Of a stretch of 64,000 bases of DNA, positions 1 to 8,282 are shown one piece after another. A program made the translations under genes and the position numbers. This DNA comes from Bacteroidota bacterium. Its GTDB lineage: Bacteria; Bacteroidota; Ignavibacteria; UBA10030; UBA8401. The stretch is from the NCBI GenBank assembly GCA_041658205.1, contig JBBAAO010000001.1, positions 2,823,875-2,887,874 of the forward strand. Reading direction: 5' to 3'. Under the pieces are notes generated by a model. It searched no databases. It was not told where the DNA came from and saw nothing but the letters and a program-made list of their open reading frames with translations. Position 1 is the first letter of the stretch. Every line of letters starts with the position of its first letter.

Positions 1-318
1 ACTCCCGGATTACGAGAAATAGGATTATGGGAAGTCGGTGGGAGTCTTGATGAAACATTTTCAGACATTACGGAATTAGGATTGCAGTGCAAGTTTACTG
101 ATTGCACGCATGCTCACGAACCTGGATGCGCTGTTCAATCGGCCATAGAAGACGGGACGCTTGAATTGGGACGCTATGAAAGTTTTTTGAAATTGAAAAA
201 GGAAGCGGATTACATCGAATCGAAATCGAGTTTCACAAAGCAGCAGGAGAGAAAAGCTCGGGAGAAACAGATGGGGAAGAATATCAAAGCGATTTTAAAG
301 ATGAAACATAAAAAATGA
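1..318 (+). CDS. rsgA: Ribosome small-subunit-dependent GTPase A, C-terminal part (cut by window start)
   Basis: Frame 1 is open from the first base, so this is the 3' end of a gene that starts outside the window. It reads TPGLREIGLWEV, the end of the G3 (DTPG) region of a circularly permuted GTPase, followed by the RsgA zinc finger: C-x4-C-x-H-x5-C within CKFTDCTHAHEPGC. A basic C-terminal tail rich in Lys/Arg follows. In the family RsgA binds the 30S subunit late in assembly and couples GTP hydrolysis to release of assembly factors. The GTP-binding P-loop and the OB fold lie upstream and cannot be seen. The identification is firm because both the permuted G3 context and the zinc ligands match. 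Confidence 0.93.
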   Translation, partial: TPGLREIGLWEVGGSLDETFSDITELGLQCKFTDCTHAHEPGCAVQSAIEDGTLELGRYESFLKLKKEADYIESKSSFTKQQERKAREKQMGKNIKAILKMKHKK

Positions 319-534
319 ATCTGCTGTTATTCTGAAGGAGTCCGCTTCTCAGGACGACCGAACTTTTCTGCCGAAGGGGGCGAATCTGAAACTAACTTCC
401 AAACAACGAGAACGAATTTGAGAAACTACATCAGATCCTTCGCTTTGCTCAGGATAGCAATGGATTCATTTTTGAGATAGCTCTTACAAATATATTCGGA
501 AATCTATAAGATTTCGGGAATATTGCAGACACAC
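319..534. repeat. Intergenic region with dispersed palindromic repeat
   Basis: About 216 bases between rsgA and the MFS gene. Bases ~334-478 contain a degenerate copy of a repeat also seen near 39160-39440 and 63650-64000: a TTCTGA-like left arm, then TCAGATCCTTCGCTTTGCTC and a right end GGATTCATTTTTGAG, almost the same as the copy ending near 39437. No gene is apparent. The promoter of the MFS gene should lie here but I cannot place it. Confidence 0.5.
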
Positions 535-1842
535 ATGAAAAAAAACTCCATTCCTCGAAATGTTATTGTCCTCGGTATTGTCAGTCTCTTCACAGACGCG
601 GCAACAGAGATGATCTATCCTCTCCTTCCCCTTTTTATTGCTACACTCGGTTCCGGTGCCATCCTCCTTGGAATTATTGAAGGTGTTGCAGAAACAACAG
701 CATCGCTTCTCAAATTGATCAGCGGTGTTGTTTCGGACAAGCTGGGAAAACGAAAAGCTCTTGTAGTGATTGGATATACAATCTCTTCACTTGCACGTCC
801 GTTGATCGGAATTGTGAGCGATGCATGGCAGATTACATTGATCCGGACGATGGACCGCATTGGGAAAGGTATTCGCACCTCACCACGCGATGCACTTATT
901 GCATCGTCCGTGAATGAACATATTCGGGGAAAAGCGTACGGCTTTCATCGCGCTATGGATCATGCCGGTGCGGTGCTTGGTCCGATCTTGTGCATCGGAT
1001 CCCTCGCAATTCTGATCCTTGCTTTCAATTTCAGCGATCTTCCGACAATTCTTCGCGCAACATTTCTTCTCGCAATCATCCCCGGTGCGCTGGCAGTTCT
1101 GACACTTGTTCTGTTTGTAAAAGAAAACAATGATGGATTTGTTGCAGAGAAAAAATTCTCGTTTTCTCTCCGTTCATTCGACCGAAACTTTAAGCGATAT
1201 CTTTTTATTACGGCACTCTTCACGCTCGGCAACTCTTCCGATGCGTTCATGCTTTTCCGTATTCAAGAAACAATGCATAACAGCGAAACACTTCGCTCCA
1301 TTATTATGTCGGTTCCCTTACTGAATTCAATGGTTTCTCATTTTGGCGATACACAAACACAAAATCAGTTTGCCAATATCTTGTTTCTGCCATTGATCTG
1401 GTCATTCTTCCATATTATCAAAGTAATATTCTCCACCCCGCTCGGCTCACTTTCAGATCGCGTAGGAAGAAAATTGGTAATTAATATCGGCTGGGGAATT
1501 TATGCCGCAGTCTATATCGGTTTTGCACTGATCGATCAGCTTCCTGAAGGATGGCAGATCGCGGCGACATTCATTCTGTTTGCATTCTATGCTGTATATT
1601 ACGCGTTTACCGAAGGGGCGGAAAAAGCATTCGTGGCAGATGTGGTTTCGCCGCAACTACGCGGCAGCGCATTCGGACTGTTCAATTTTGCTGTCGGGAT
1701 TGCAGCATTGCCGGCAAGCATTCTGTTTGGTATTATTTACAATGCGTTTGGTGCAACGGCAGCATTTGGTTCAGGAGCGGGAATAGCCTTTGTATCAATG
1801 ATTTTGTTTACGATTCTCGTAAAAGAAGTACGCCGCATTTGA
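535..1842 (+). CDS. Major facilitator superfamily transporter
   Basis: A polytopic inner-membrane protein of about 435 residues, with hydrophobic segments consistent with 12 helices. It has the MFS motif A between helices 2 and 3 (GVVSDKLGKRK) and the matching repeat in the second half (LSDRVGRK), plus a charged RTMDRIGKGIRTSPRDALI stretch in the middle of the N-terminal half. That last stretch is typical of a subfamily of bacterial MFS proteins of unknown substrate. The ATG at 535 (MKKNSIPRN) is preferred over an upstream TTG at 523 because it puts the first helix close to the N terminus. The substrate cannot be told from the sequence. It stands alone between rsgA and a lipoprotein gene. Confidence 0.85.
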   Translation: MKKNSIPRNVIVLGIVSLFTDAATEMIYPLLPLFIATLGSGAILLGIIEGVAETTASLLKLISGVVSDKLGKRKALVVIGYTISSLARPLIGIVSDAWQITLIRTMDRIGKGIRTSPRDALIASSVNEHIRGKAYGFHRAMDHAGAVLGPILCIGSLAILILAFNFSDLPTILRATFLLAIIPGALAVLTLVLFVKENNDGFVAEKKFSFSLRSFDRNFKRYLFITALFTLGNSSDAFMLFRIQETMHNSETLRSIIMSVPLLNSMVSHFGDTQTQNQFANILFLPLIWSFFHIIKVIFSTPLGSLSDRVGRKLVINIGWGIYAAVYIGFALIDQLPEGWQIAATFILFAFYAVYYAFTEGAEKAFVADVVSPQLRGSAFGLFNFAVGIAALPASILFGIIYNAFGATAAFGSGAGIAFVSMILFTILVKEVRRI

Positions 1843-1963
1843 GGATGATTTTCTCTGTTTATTTCAAACCCTGCCTTAAATGCCAATCCGTTGACTATTG
1901 TCTTTTATTTGGTATGGAGTTAGATTTGTAGTACGTTCTCCACGACTCAAAGAGGAAAGCTAT

Positions 1964-3358
1964 ATGAAAACGCTCCTGCGCTTTGTAACACTCGCCACAC
2001 TTCTTCTCTTCGGATGTAAAGAAACGATCATCGAAGAGCGAATTCCAAAAGAATATACCAACGATCTTCTCCACTCTGATCTCTTAGGTAAAGTCCTGCC
2101 TGCATCGAGCAAAGCAAAAGTGTATGTAAGCCAAATCAGCGTGGTCGACTCACAGGAAATTAATCCTTCGGACGGATCGTTTACATTCCGTGACCTTCGC
2201 AGCGGAAATTACGATGTGACCATTCGGACTGCAAATTATCGCACATTTAAAAGAGCAAATCTTCAACTGAATGGCGGTAACATCGTCTATCTCGGTGAGA
2301 TACCACTCTCTACAATTCCCGATGAAATTGAGAGCCACTATCCTGTTGATAAAGATGAAATTGTGTACGATTGGCGTTATGGAAGAATTACCATTTCGAT
2401 ATTGTTTAACCAATCAATGGACCGCGAAAGTGTGGAAAAAGCATTCTCCACATTTCCCGCAAGTGAGGGAGTTTTTACATGGGGATATTATACAACGTCG
2501 CCGTATGGAGGATTGTATTACGCGCCAAGTTATGCCAGCTTATCTTCCGGTTTTGATCCCGGTGCAACAATCACAACATTCAGCAAAGTAAAATCGATGA
2601 CCTATACCTTTGCCAAAAAAGACTCGTACGTCGATTCAACCTACACAATCACTATTGGTACTGGAGCAAAAGATTCTTCAGGCAAACCATTACGATTCCC
2701 ATTGAAGTTCACATTTAAAACGGTGCAATCGTACACAACGCAAAATGGAATCCAAACAACTCCTGTCCATGGAGATATTGAAGTATCGCCGTTGTATTAT
2801 CGTGGCATCACAATGAAATTTCCACGCAGAATGGACAAACAGTCGACCGAAGCGGCAATAAGTGTCAATCCAAATATGAACAAAGTATTTTTGTGGAATG
2901 ATGAAAACTCGGTCTCAATCTATACCGGCGGACCATTTTTATCGGATACATTGATCACCGTTTTTGTGGACAGTACAGCAAAAGATAAGGATGGTATAAA
3001 ACTGGGTCATCGCTTTACGTTTTCCTTTAGAACAGCATCCATTGATCTTCAGTATTCTCAACCGAGCAACGGGGAAATCTACGTTTCAACCAGCAGAACG
3101 ATACAAATGACATTTAATACCTATGTGGATCTCACGAGCATGAAAAATGGAACTTCTATTTCACCTCCGTTGAACGGAACGTTTAGCTATTACTACAGCG
3201 GTTCGTATGATTCTCCAGCTCAGATCGTCTTTACGCCAAGCGGAGTAATGCAGCCCAATACAAAATATACGGTGACATTAACCGATTCGGTGAAAGATAT
3301 TTACGGAATACGGATTAAAAAACCGATAAGCTTTTCATTTATCACTCGGCCAAATTAA
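1964..3358 (+). CDS. Lipoprotein with three SbsA-type Ig-like (Big_5) domains
   Basis: The ATG at 1964 follows an AAGAGGAAAG ribosome binding site and starts a signal peptide with a lipobox ending LLLFGC, so a lipid-anchored envelope protein of 464 residues is expected. After a short linker comes a carboxypeptidase-regulatory-like beta domain (FTFRDLRSGNYDVTIRT). Three repeats then follow, each containing a motif of the type I-x-F-N-x-S-M-D and ending in KYTVTLTDSVKD-like strands, which is characteristic of Big_5 (SbsA Ig-like) domains. No catalytic motif is visible. The likely role is structural or binding at the cell surface. An earlier in-frame start at 1898 would spoil the signal peptide. 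Confidence 0.8.
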   Translation: MKTLLRFVTLATLLLFGCKETIIEERIPKEYTNDLLHSDLLGKVLPASSKAKVYVSQISVVDSQEINPSDGSFTFRDLRSGNYDVTIRTANYRTFKRANLQLNGGNIVYLGEIPLSTIPDEIESHYPVDKDEIVYDWRYGRITISILFNQSMDRESVEKAFSTFPASEGVFTWGYYTTSPYGGLYYAPSYASLSSGFDPGATITTFSKVKSMTYTFAKKDSYVDSTYTITIGTGAKDSSGKPLRFPLKFTFKTVQSYTTQNGIQTTPVHGDIEVSPLYYRGITMKFPRRMDKQSTEAAISVNPNMNKVFLWNDENSVSIYTGGPFLSDTLITVFVDSTAKDKDGIKLGHRFTFSFRTASIDLQYSQPSNGEIYVSTSRTIQMTFNTYVDLTSMKNGTSISPPLNGTFSYYYSGSYDSPAQIVFTPSGVMQPNTKYTVTLTDSVKDIYGIRIKKPISFSFITRPN

Positions 3359-3375
3359 GTCTCTCTTTGCTTTAA

Positions 3376-3420
3376 AACAACGCATCCCCGAAATCTTCTT
3401 GGATCTCGGGGATGTTGTTA
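3376..3420 (+). terminator. Hairpin downstream of the Big_5 lipoprotein gene
   Basis: CATCCCCGA pairs with TCGGGGATG, and the flanking AACAA pairs with TTGTT after a two-base bulge. It lies 18 bases after the stop codon. The T-tract is short, so termination is likely but not certain. The core CCCCGAAATC also appears in the hairpin at 29828-29870. Confidence 0.5.
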
Positions 3421-3462
3421 TTTAAACAGCCGAGCAGAGCTCGGCGGTACACTACACATCTT

Positions 3463-3511
3463 CGTTCCCAAGCTCCGCTTGGGAACGAAGACTGAACGAA
3501 ATTCCGTTTCG
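3463..3511. repeat. REP-like palindrome, copy 1
   Basis: A 25-base palindrome, CGTTCCCAAGCTCCGCTTGGGAACG reading 3463-3487 in two halves (CGTTCCCAAG / CTTGGGAACG), followed at 3497-3511 by a smaller palindrome CGAAATTCCGTTTCG. The same two-part unit recurs on the other side of the transposase gene at 4076-4125. It lies just past the transposase stop codon. Confidence 0.85.
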
Positions 3512-3514
3512 CAG

Positions 3515-4060
3515 CTATGGTTCATTTCTCCAATCTGTCTTAACTTCAAGCAATCCAGTTTCACCATCATAATTTTTTGCACTTGAGTAATTCCAATGTT
3601 TTTGTTCAACAACATATCCTCGCCGCACAGGATTATTGTGAATGTATTCGATCTTCTGAAGGAGCATTTTTTCACTGAAAATCTCCTGGGGATGACTCCC
3701 TTCTTGCCATACTTGATATGTACTGTCAGTCTTATGAGAAAGTTTTGCTTTTTTCAACCGTTCAAGCAGATGCACGGAATGATGATCCATCAAATAATCA
3801 ATAACTTTCCTTGCCGTAAATGATTTGAATTCTTTTATCGTTTTGATGAGGTGATCGCCAGAAACAATTATATGGAGATGGTTCTCCATAATGACGTAAG
3901 AATATATTGTTATCGTTCGTTCTGTCTGAATAAATCTGAGAGAATCGAGAATAATCGACACTATCTCTTTATTCATAAACAGAGGGATCCATTCAACGAT
4001 TGTCATGGTTAGAAAATGAGGTTGTTGCTGATTGTATATTTTATAGCGGGATCTTGTCAT
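3515..4060 (-). CDS. REP-associated tyrosine transposase (RAYT, Y1/HUH family)
   Basis: A 181-residue single-domain HUH nuclease. The metal-binding HUH motif is MENHLHIIV (H61, H63), and the presumed nucleophile is Y139 in IEYIHNNPVRRG, the signature of the REP-associated branch of IS200/IS605 transposases. In this family the protein nicks and joins single-stranded REP hairpins, and is normally a domesticated single-copy gene rather than an active insertion sequence. Here it is flanked on both sides by matching palindromes (3463-3511 and 4076-4222), as expected of a RAYT with its cognate REPs. The catalytic residues are all present and I see no frameshift, so it is probably functional. Confidence 0.9.
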   Translation of the reverse strand: MTRSRYKIYNQQQPHFLTMTIVEWIPLFMNKEIVSIILDSLRFIQTERTITIYSYVIMENHLHIIVSGDHLIKTIKEFKSFTARKVIDYLMDHHSVHLLERLKKAKLSHKTDSTYQVWQEGSHPQEIFSEKMLLQKIEYIHNNPVRRGYVVEQKHWNYSSAKNYDGETGLLEVKTDWRNEP

Positions 4061-4075
4061 GCAGAATCACTTCTT

Positions 4076-4222
4076 CGTTCCCAAGCTCCGCTTGGGAACG
4101 AAGACTGCGCGAAACTCCGTTTCGCAGTTGTAGTTCATCTCCAATCATACTTGCGTTCCCAAACAGAGTTTGGGAGTGAGTTGTCATTGAGGATTCTCGT
4201 TCCCAAACAGAGTTTGGGAACG
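4076..4222. repeat. REP-like palindrome cluster, copies 2-4
   Basis: Three palindromes upstream of the transposase. The first, 4076-4100, is identical to copy 1 and is followed by the same CGAAAC...GTTTCG minor palindrome (4110-4125). The second, 4154-4178, is CGTTCCCAAA-CAGAG-TTTGGGAGTG and the third, 4198-4222, is CGTTCCCAAA-CAGAG-TTTGGGAACG. All share the CGTTCCCAA / TTGGGAACG stem but differ in the loop, giving two REP subtypes. Confidence 0.85.
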
Positions 4223-4266
4223 AGATCAAGGTTAAACGAACATTTCCCTTAACCTTCGCAAGGTTT

Positions 4267-5463
4267 TTATATTTTTTTTAGCGCCTGTTCAAAATCAGAA
4301 ATCAAATCTTCGATCCCTTCTACGCCAACAGAGATGCGGATCATTCCCGGAGTCACTCCGTGCTGTTTCAATTCTGCATCACTCATATTTACATGAGAAG
4401 AGTACACGGGGATACTCACAAGTGTTTCCACTCCGCCAAGCGACATTGCATTAACAGCAACGTTTAACGAGTCGCACACTTTCGCCGCTCCCTTTACTCC
4501 CCCTTTAACTTCAATCAAAACCATCGCGCCAAATCCGCTCATTTGTTTTTTGGCAATTGCATGCTGCGGATGAGATTTCAGTCCGGGATACAACACACGC
4601 AGAACATTGGGGTGTCTCTCCAATGATTTTGCAAGTTTCATTGCATTTTCTGTTTGACGCTGTACGCGCAATTCAAATGTTTTCAAACTGCGGGAAAGAA
4701 GAAATGCTGCAAACGGATCGGCACAGCCGCCAAGATATTTTGCAATTTGGCGAACCTGCTTGATATCGTTTTTTTTTCCAATAACAGCTCCTGCCAACAA
4801 ATCACTATGCCCGCCGATGTATTTTGTGGCGCTTTCAACTACCATATCAAAACCAATATCAAAGGGAGCCTGATGTAGACACGATGCAAACGTATTGTCG
4901 ATCATCGTCACAATTGTTGTTTCGGATTTTTTTTGAGCTTTCTTTACTTCAGCAATTGCTTTATAAAGATCAATCACTCCCACCGTCGGATTGGTCGGAG
5001 ATTCACAGAAAAATAATTTTGTTTTTGGCGTAACAAGTGTTGAGATGTCGGGGAGTGCATCTGCATCAACATATTTCACAGATACATTAAAGATTGGAAG
5101 CACATCGCGGAAAAATCGGTATGTTCCGCCATACAACGCCGGCGTGCTGATAATCTCATCTCCCGCTTTTACAATGGAAAGAATCGCTGTGGAAATTGCC
5201 GCCATTCCTGAGGAAAACAGGACGGCAGCATCTGCCTCATACATCTCCGCAAGTTTTTCTTCAACGTCTTCAACCGAAGGATTATGATAACGGGAATAGA
5301 CATACACACTCGGATCACCCTGAGAGTACCGTACCGCATCTTGTGAGTTCTCAAACCGATACGTCGAGGTTTGATAAATCGGGGTCGTTACTGCCCCTTT
5401 GTATGGATAAAGTTTTTTTCCGTGGATAGCGCGGGTAGCGATGGAGACTTTTTTTGGTTTCAT
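4267..5463 (-). CDS. Cystathionine gamma-synthase / gamma-lyase family PLP enzyme
   Basis: A full-length (398 aa) member of the trans-sulfuration (Cys/Met metabolism) PLP family, cytosolic and usually tetrameric. The Schiff-base lysine is K214 in VVESATKYIGGHSDLLAG. The phosphate-binding YSRYHNP motif (about residues 56-62) and the SSGMAAI loop (about 84-90) are also present. Members include cystathionine gamma-synthase, cystathionine gamma-/beta-lyase, O-acetylhomoserine sulfhydrylase and methionine gamma-lyase, and residues seen here do not settle which. It is the last gene of the leftward run from 9898, 45 bases after the amidase, so it may be co-transcribed or have its own promoter. Confidence 0.88.
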   Translation of the reverse strand: MKPKKVSIATRAIHGKKLYPYKGAVTTPIYQTSTYRFENSQDAVRYSQGDPSVYVYSRYHNPSVEDVEEKLAEMYEADAAVLFSSGMAAISTAILSIVKAGDEIISTPALYGGTYRFFRDVLPIFNVSVKYVDADALPDISTLVTPKTKLFFCESPTNPTVGVIDLYKAIAEVKKAQKKSETTIVTMIDNTFASCLHQAPFDIGFDMVVESATKYIGGHSDLLAGAVIGKKNDIKQVRQIAKYLGGCADPFAAFLLSRSLKTFELRVQRQTENAMKLAKSLERHPNVLRVLYPGLKSHPQHAIAKKQMSGFGAMVLIEVKGGVKGAAKVCDSLNVAVNAMSLGGVETLVSIPVYSSHVNMSDAELKQHGVTPGMIRISVGVEGIEDLISDFEQALKKI

Positions 5464-5508
5464 ATTTTGGATTTACTCTTGTTCAAAACAAAAAAGTTGA
5501 AGGGAACG

Positions 5509-7119
5509 TTACTGATTTTCATCTTCGTATTCGTTTTTGTATCCCTTGAGAGCATTAAGGATAGCGGTAGCAATTTTTTTCTGTCCGGCTGGACTACGAA
5601 GAAACCGTTCATCTTTCAGGTTGGAGAGGTAACCAGTTTCTACAAGCACATTCGGCATGGAGGCACCAACTAACACATAAAATCCCGCTTGTTTTACCGG
5701 TTGACGCATTCCTTCCATTTGTGCGCTCATGGTCTCTTCCATCATCTCCGCCAAACGCTCGCTCTGTTTTACGTAGGAACTTTGTGCCATAGTCAGAATA
5801 ATAAAATTCTCTTCCGTCAATTCCTGATACCGGTCTTCAAAATCTTTTTCCAATTTCACAACGTCGTTTTCTTTTTCAGCAATTCGAATGGCATCTTCCG
5901 TTTTACCGGGACGGAGAAGATAAATTTCAAATCCATTTGCGGAGGAAGGTTTGCGTTCCGTGGAATTGCAATGAATGCTGATAAAAATCTTCCCTTCGCT
6001 CTCATTGGCAATCTGGCCGCGCCTGTACAATTCTACAAAACGATCGGTCTTTCGGGTATAGACAACTTTAATGTCTGGTATTTCTTTCTTAATCAAATCC
6101 CCAAGTTTCAACGCTATGCCGAGCGCAATATCTTTTTCTCTCGTGCCGATGTTTCCAATAGTACCTGGATCGTGACCACCATGTCCCGGATCGATCACAA
6201 CAACATCCAGTTTCCATTTCTTTTTTTGTTTTTCAATAGAGTTAGCCACGTGTTGACGCGCTCGTTCTGCTTGCTGACGGCGAATCGCTGCAGAATCAAT
6301 TTTCGGCTCTTTCTTCTCTTCAACAATAGGAGGAATAAGCGTCACCAAAATATCGTTGCTCAATTGATCTTGAACAATTTCGGACTGTTCTACTTTCCCG
6401 CGAACCTGAAGCGAAATCTGAAGTGAGGTCTCAGACTGAACAGGTTTTATTCTTCGAACGATTCCATCCGTATAGGTGCTGTCAAACATCACTGTATCGC
6501 ATTTCGCACCGAGTATCGTTACGTAAATCCACTCTCCAATTTGCAGCGTGCGATAGAAGTCGCTCGGTTTGGCAGAAAGATGAATGCGAACCATTGTGCC
6601 GTTCTTTTTTTCTTCAAGCGTGAAACCTGTTACTGTAGGGAAGGAAGGTGTTGTATCACGAACTGCTATTGATGTTGAATCAATACTCAATGTAGAATCG
6701 GCAATCGAACGAAAGAAGGCAATTGCTTCATCGATCTGTCCAAAATATTTTCCCTGAACAACGGTGATCGGAAAAGAAAATTGATGAACCTGATGCCGTT
6801 TTGTTTCGCTGTTTGTTATGACCACAAAGGGATTATCTGCCGAAAATTTAAGAGTGAAATGCGGCAATTTCACTTCCAATTTTTTCAATTGAATATTTTC
6901 GAGGCAATCTGATTGAAGAACTGTCGCTATCCCTTGAATCGAGATCAGTCGCCGCGATCCGGACATCGCAGAAGCTGCATATCCGCTCTGTTTTGATGAC
7001 TGCAAACGAAGAGAATCAATAACGATGTCAATATCATGCTGCGCAAACAGGCTGGTACAAATGGCTATCAGCACCGCCAAAGACTGACCGAACTTTTTCA
7101 TGAATGAGGATTTCACCAT
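5509..7119 (-). CDS. N-acetylmuramoyl-L-alanine amidase (Amidase_3) with AMIN-like domain
   Basis: An exported 536-residue zinc amidase. The N terminus has a signal peptide (KKFGQSLAVLIAICTSLFA). The middle region carries a beta-rich AMIN-like segment (about 165-270), which targets amidases to septal peptidoglycan in the family. A basic helical linker follows, then the Amidase_3 domain (about 305-535). Zinc/catalytic residues are visible as DPGHGGHDPG, TREKD, SIHCNS and VLVETGYLSN. The role is cleavage of the amide between MurNAc and L-Ala during division or turnover. The start ATG at 7119 overlaps the yajQ stop (TGATG), suggesting translational coupling; a downstream ATG at 7101 (MKKF) would give a neater signal peptide. 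Confidence 0.92.
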   Translation of the reverse strand: MVKSSFMKKFGQSLAVLIAICTSLFAQHDIDIVIDSLRLQSSKQSGYAASAMSGSRRLISIQGIATVLQSDCLENIQLKKLEVKLPHFTLKFSADNPFVVITNSETKRHQVHQFSFPITVVQGKYFGQIDEAIAFFRSIADSTLSIDSTSIAVRDTTPSFPTVTGFTLEEKKNGTMVRIHLSAKPSDFYRTLQIGEWIYVTILGAKCDTVMFDSTYTDGIVRRIKPVQSETSLQISLQVRGKVEQSEIVQDQLSNDILVTLIPPIVEEKKEPKIDSAAIRRQQAERARQHVANSIEKQKKKWKLDVVVIDPGHGGHDPGTIGNIGTREKDIALGIALKLGDLIKKEIPDIKVVYTRKTDRFVELYRRGQIANESEGKIFISIHCNSTERKPSSANGFEIYLLRPGKTEDAIRIAEKENDVVKLEKDFEDRYQELTEENFIILTMAQSSYVKQSERLAEMMEETMSAQMEGMRQPVKQAGFYVLVGASMPNVLVETGYLSNLKDERFLRSPAGQKKIATAILNALKGYKNEYEDENQ

Positions 7120-7616
7120 CAGCGGTAGTTGGTGAATTGAAGTGGGAGCGGAAAATCTGTTCCGCGTAATTTTGCAATGATCGCTTGCAAATCATCTTTG
7201 TCTCGACCTGTCACACGAACCTGATCATCCATAATGGAAGCCTGCACTTTTATCTTTGTCTCCTTGATAATCTGAACGAGTTTTTTCGCATTCTCCTTGT
7301 CGATCCCTACCAGCAGAGAGATCTTTTGTCGGATGGTTCCACCCGATGCTGTTTCTACATTACTATATTTCAGCGTTTTGATTGCAATGCCCCGTTTGAT
7401 GAATTTATTTTGAAGAATATCAACCACTGCTTTCAAGCGAAAATCATCTTCCGTATGGAGAGTGATCTCTTTTTCTTTTTCGGCAAAATCAATCGACGTT
7501 TTGGAGTCCTTGAAGTCATACCGCGTTGCGACCTCTTTGCGCGCCTGATTAAGTGCGTTGTCTACTTCTTGCATATTCACTTCAGAAACGATATCAAATG
7601 AACTTTGTTGTGCCAT
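7119..7616 (-). CDS. yajQ: YajQ family nucleotide-binding protein
   Basis: A 165-residue protein of normal length for the family, starting MAQQSSFDIVSEVNMQEVDNAL and ending GTDFPLPLQFTNYR, both family hallmarks. The family folds as two RNP-like halves, and members in other bacteria bind cyclic di-GMP and nucleic acid. Nothing in this sequence tells which role applies here. It sits 33 bases after the ogg2-type glycosylase gene and shares one base with the amidase gene, so it is embedded in the leftward operon. Confidence 0.95.
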   Translation of the reverse strand: MAQQSSFDIVSEVNMQEVDNALNQARKEVATRYDFKDSKTSIDFAEKEKEITLHTEDDFRLKAVVDILQNKFIKRGIAIKTLKYSNVETASGGTIRQKISLLVGIDKENAKKLVQIIKETKIKVQASIMDDQVRVTGRDKDDLQAIIAKLRGTDFPLPLQFTNYR

Positions 7617-7649
7617 AGTGTTTTTCTGTAATGTACAACGATTTACGCT

Positions 7650-8282
7650 CTATTTCAAAATTTCGCCCGCCTCATTGCTCCAAAAAAGAAGGTCCAATTC
7701 ATCAATCGTGATCCCGATCTCTTCTGCGAAAAGTTGAAATTTTTTCTCGATAGAAAGATAGTGCTTTTTTGTCAGTGTCTTCGGTATTGTTCGGATCACC
7801 CCATAGTATTTCAGATTCTTTACGATATGTCTGTCCAAGATCGCCAAACCATCATTCTTTCCGATATTACGCAGGAAATGGGTCGCTTCTTTGTAGCTTA
7901 ACCCAATCACATTCTTCACAAGCCACGTTCTTTTATCTTCGGCAGATAACGGTCCGATAATTATTTCCATAATCATCGGAAAATTTTGTTTCATCATACC
8001 GATCCATCGCGCTTTCGATTTGTGAAAACGAATGTAATGCTCTTTGCTAAACAAAATCGGTTCGGGATCGATTTCAGTAATGCGATATTGAAGTAGTTCA
8101 AACTCTTGCTGTGCTTTTCCTGCATTCACTGCACTGGATTGCGGCGTCATTAAACAATAAATCAATTCATAGAAATATTGTTCCGTTGGGATGTTGCCAT
8201 ATTCTTTCAGTCGTATGCGTATCGCTGATTTCTTTGAAATAAATGCGGACGGCAATTCTTCAATGCGCTTATATTTTTTCAT
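7650..8282 (-). CDS. N-glycosylase/DNA lyase, Ogg2-type 8-oxoguanine glycosylase
   Basis: The start at 8282 (MKKYKRIEELP) overlaps the mutY stop codon as ATGA; a longer open frame to 8390 lies inside mutY and is rejected. The resulting 210-residue protein has the Ogg2 pattern: CLMTPQSSAVNAGKA near residue 55, helix-hairpin-helix region IGLSYKEATHFLRNIG with the catalytic lysine K131, and the conserved aspartate D150 in AILDRHI. In this family the lysine forms the Schiff base that excises 8-oxoG opposite C and nicks the strand. Ogg2 is best known from archaea and some bacteria. Coupling to mutY makes a two-gene oxidised-guanine repair unit. Confidence 0.85.
   Translation of the reverse strand: MKKYKRIEELPSAFISKKSAIRIRLKEYGNIPTEQYFYELIYCLMTPQSSAVNAGKAQQEFELLQYRITEIDPEPILFSKEHYIRFHKSKARWIGMMKQNFPMIMEIIIGPLSAEDKRTWLVKNVIGLSYKEATHFLRNIGKNDGLAILDRHIVKNLKYYGVIRTIPKTLTKKHYLSIEKKFQLFAEEIGITIDELDLLFWSNEAGEILK

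Noticed and set aside
829..844. TGGCAG-N5-TTGA element in the MFS gene
   Set aside because: It lies inside a coding region and lacks a downstream gene, so the sigma-54-like match is probably chance. This also warns that weak TTGA forms elsewhere need confirmation.
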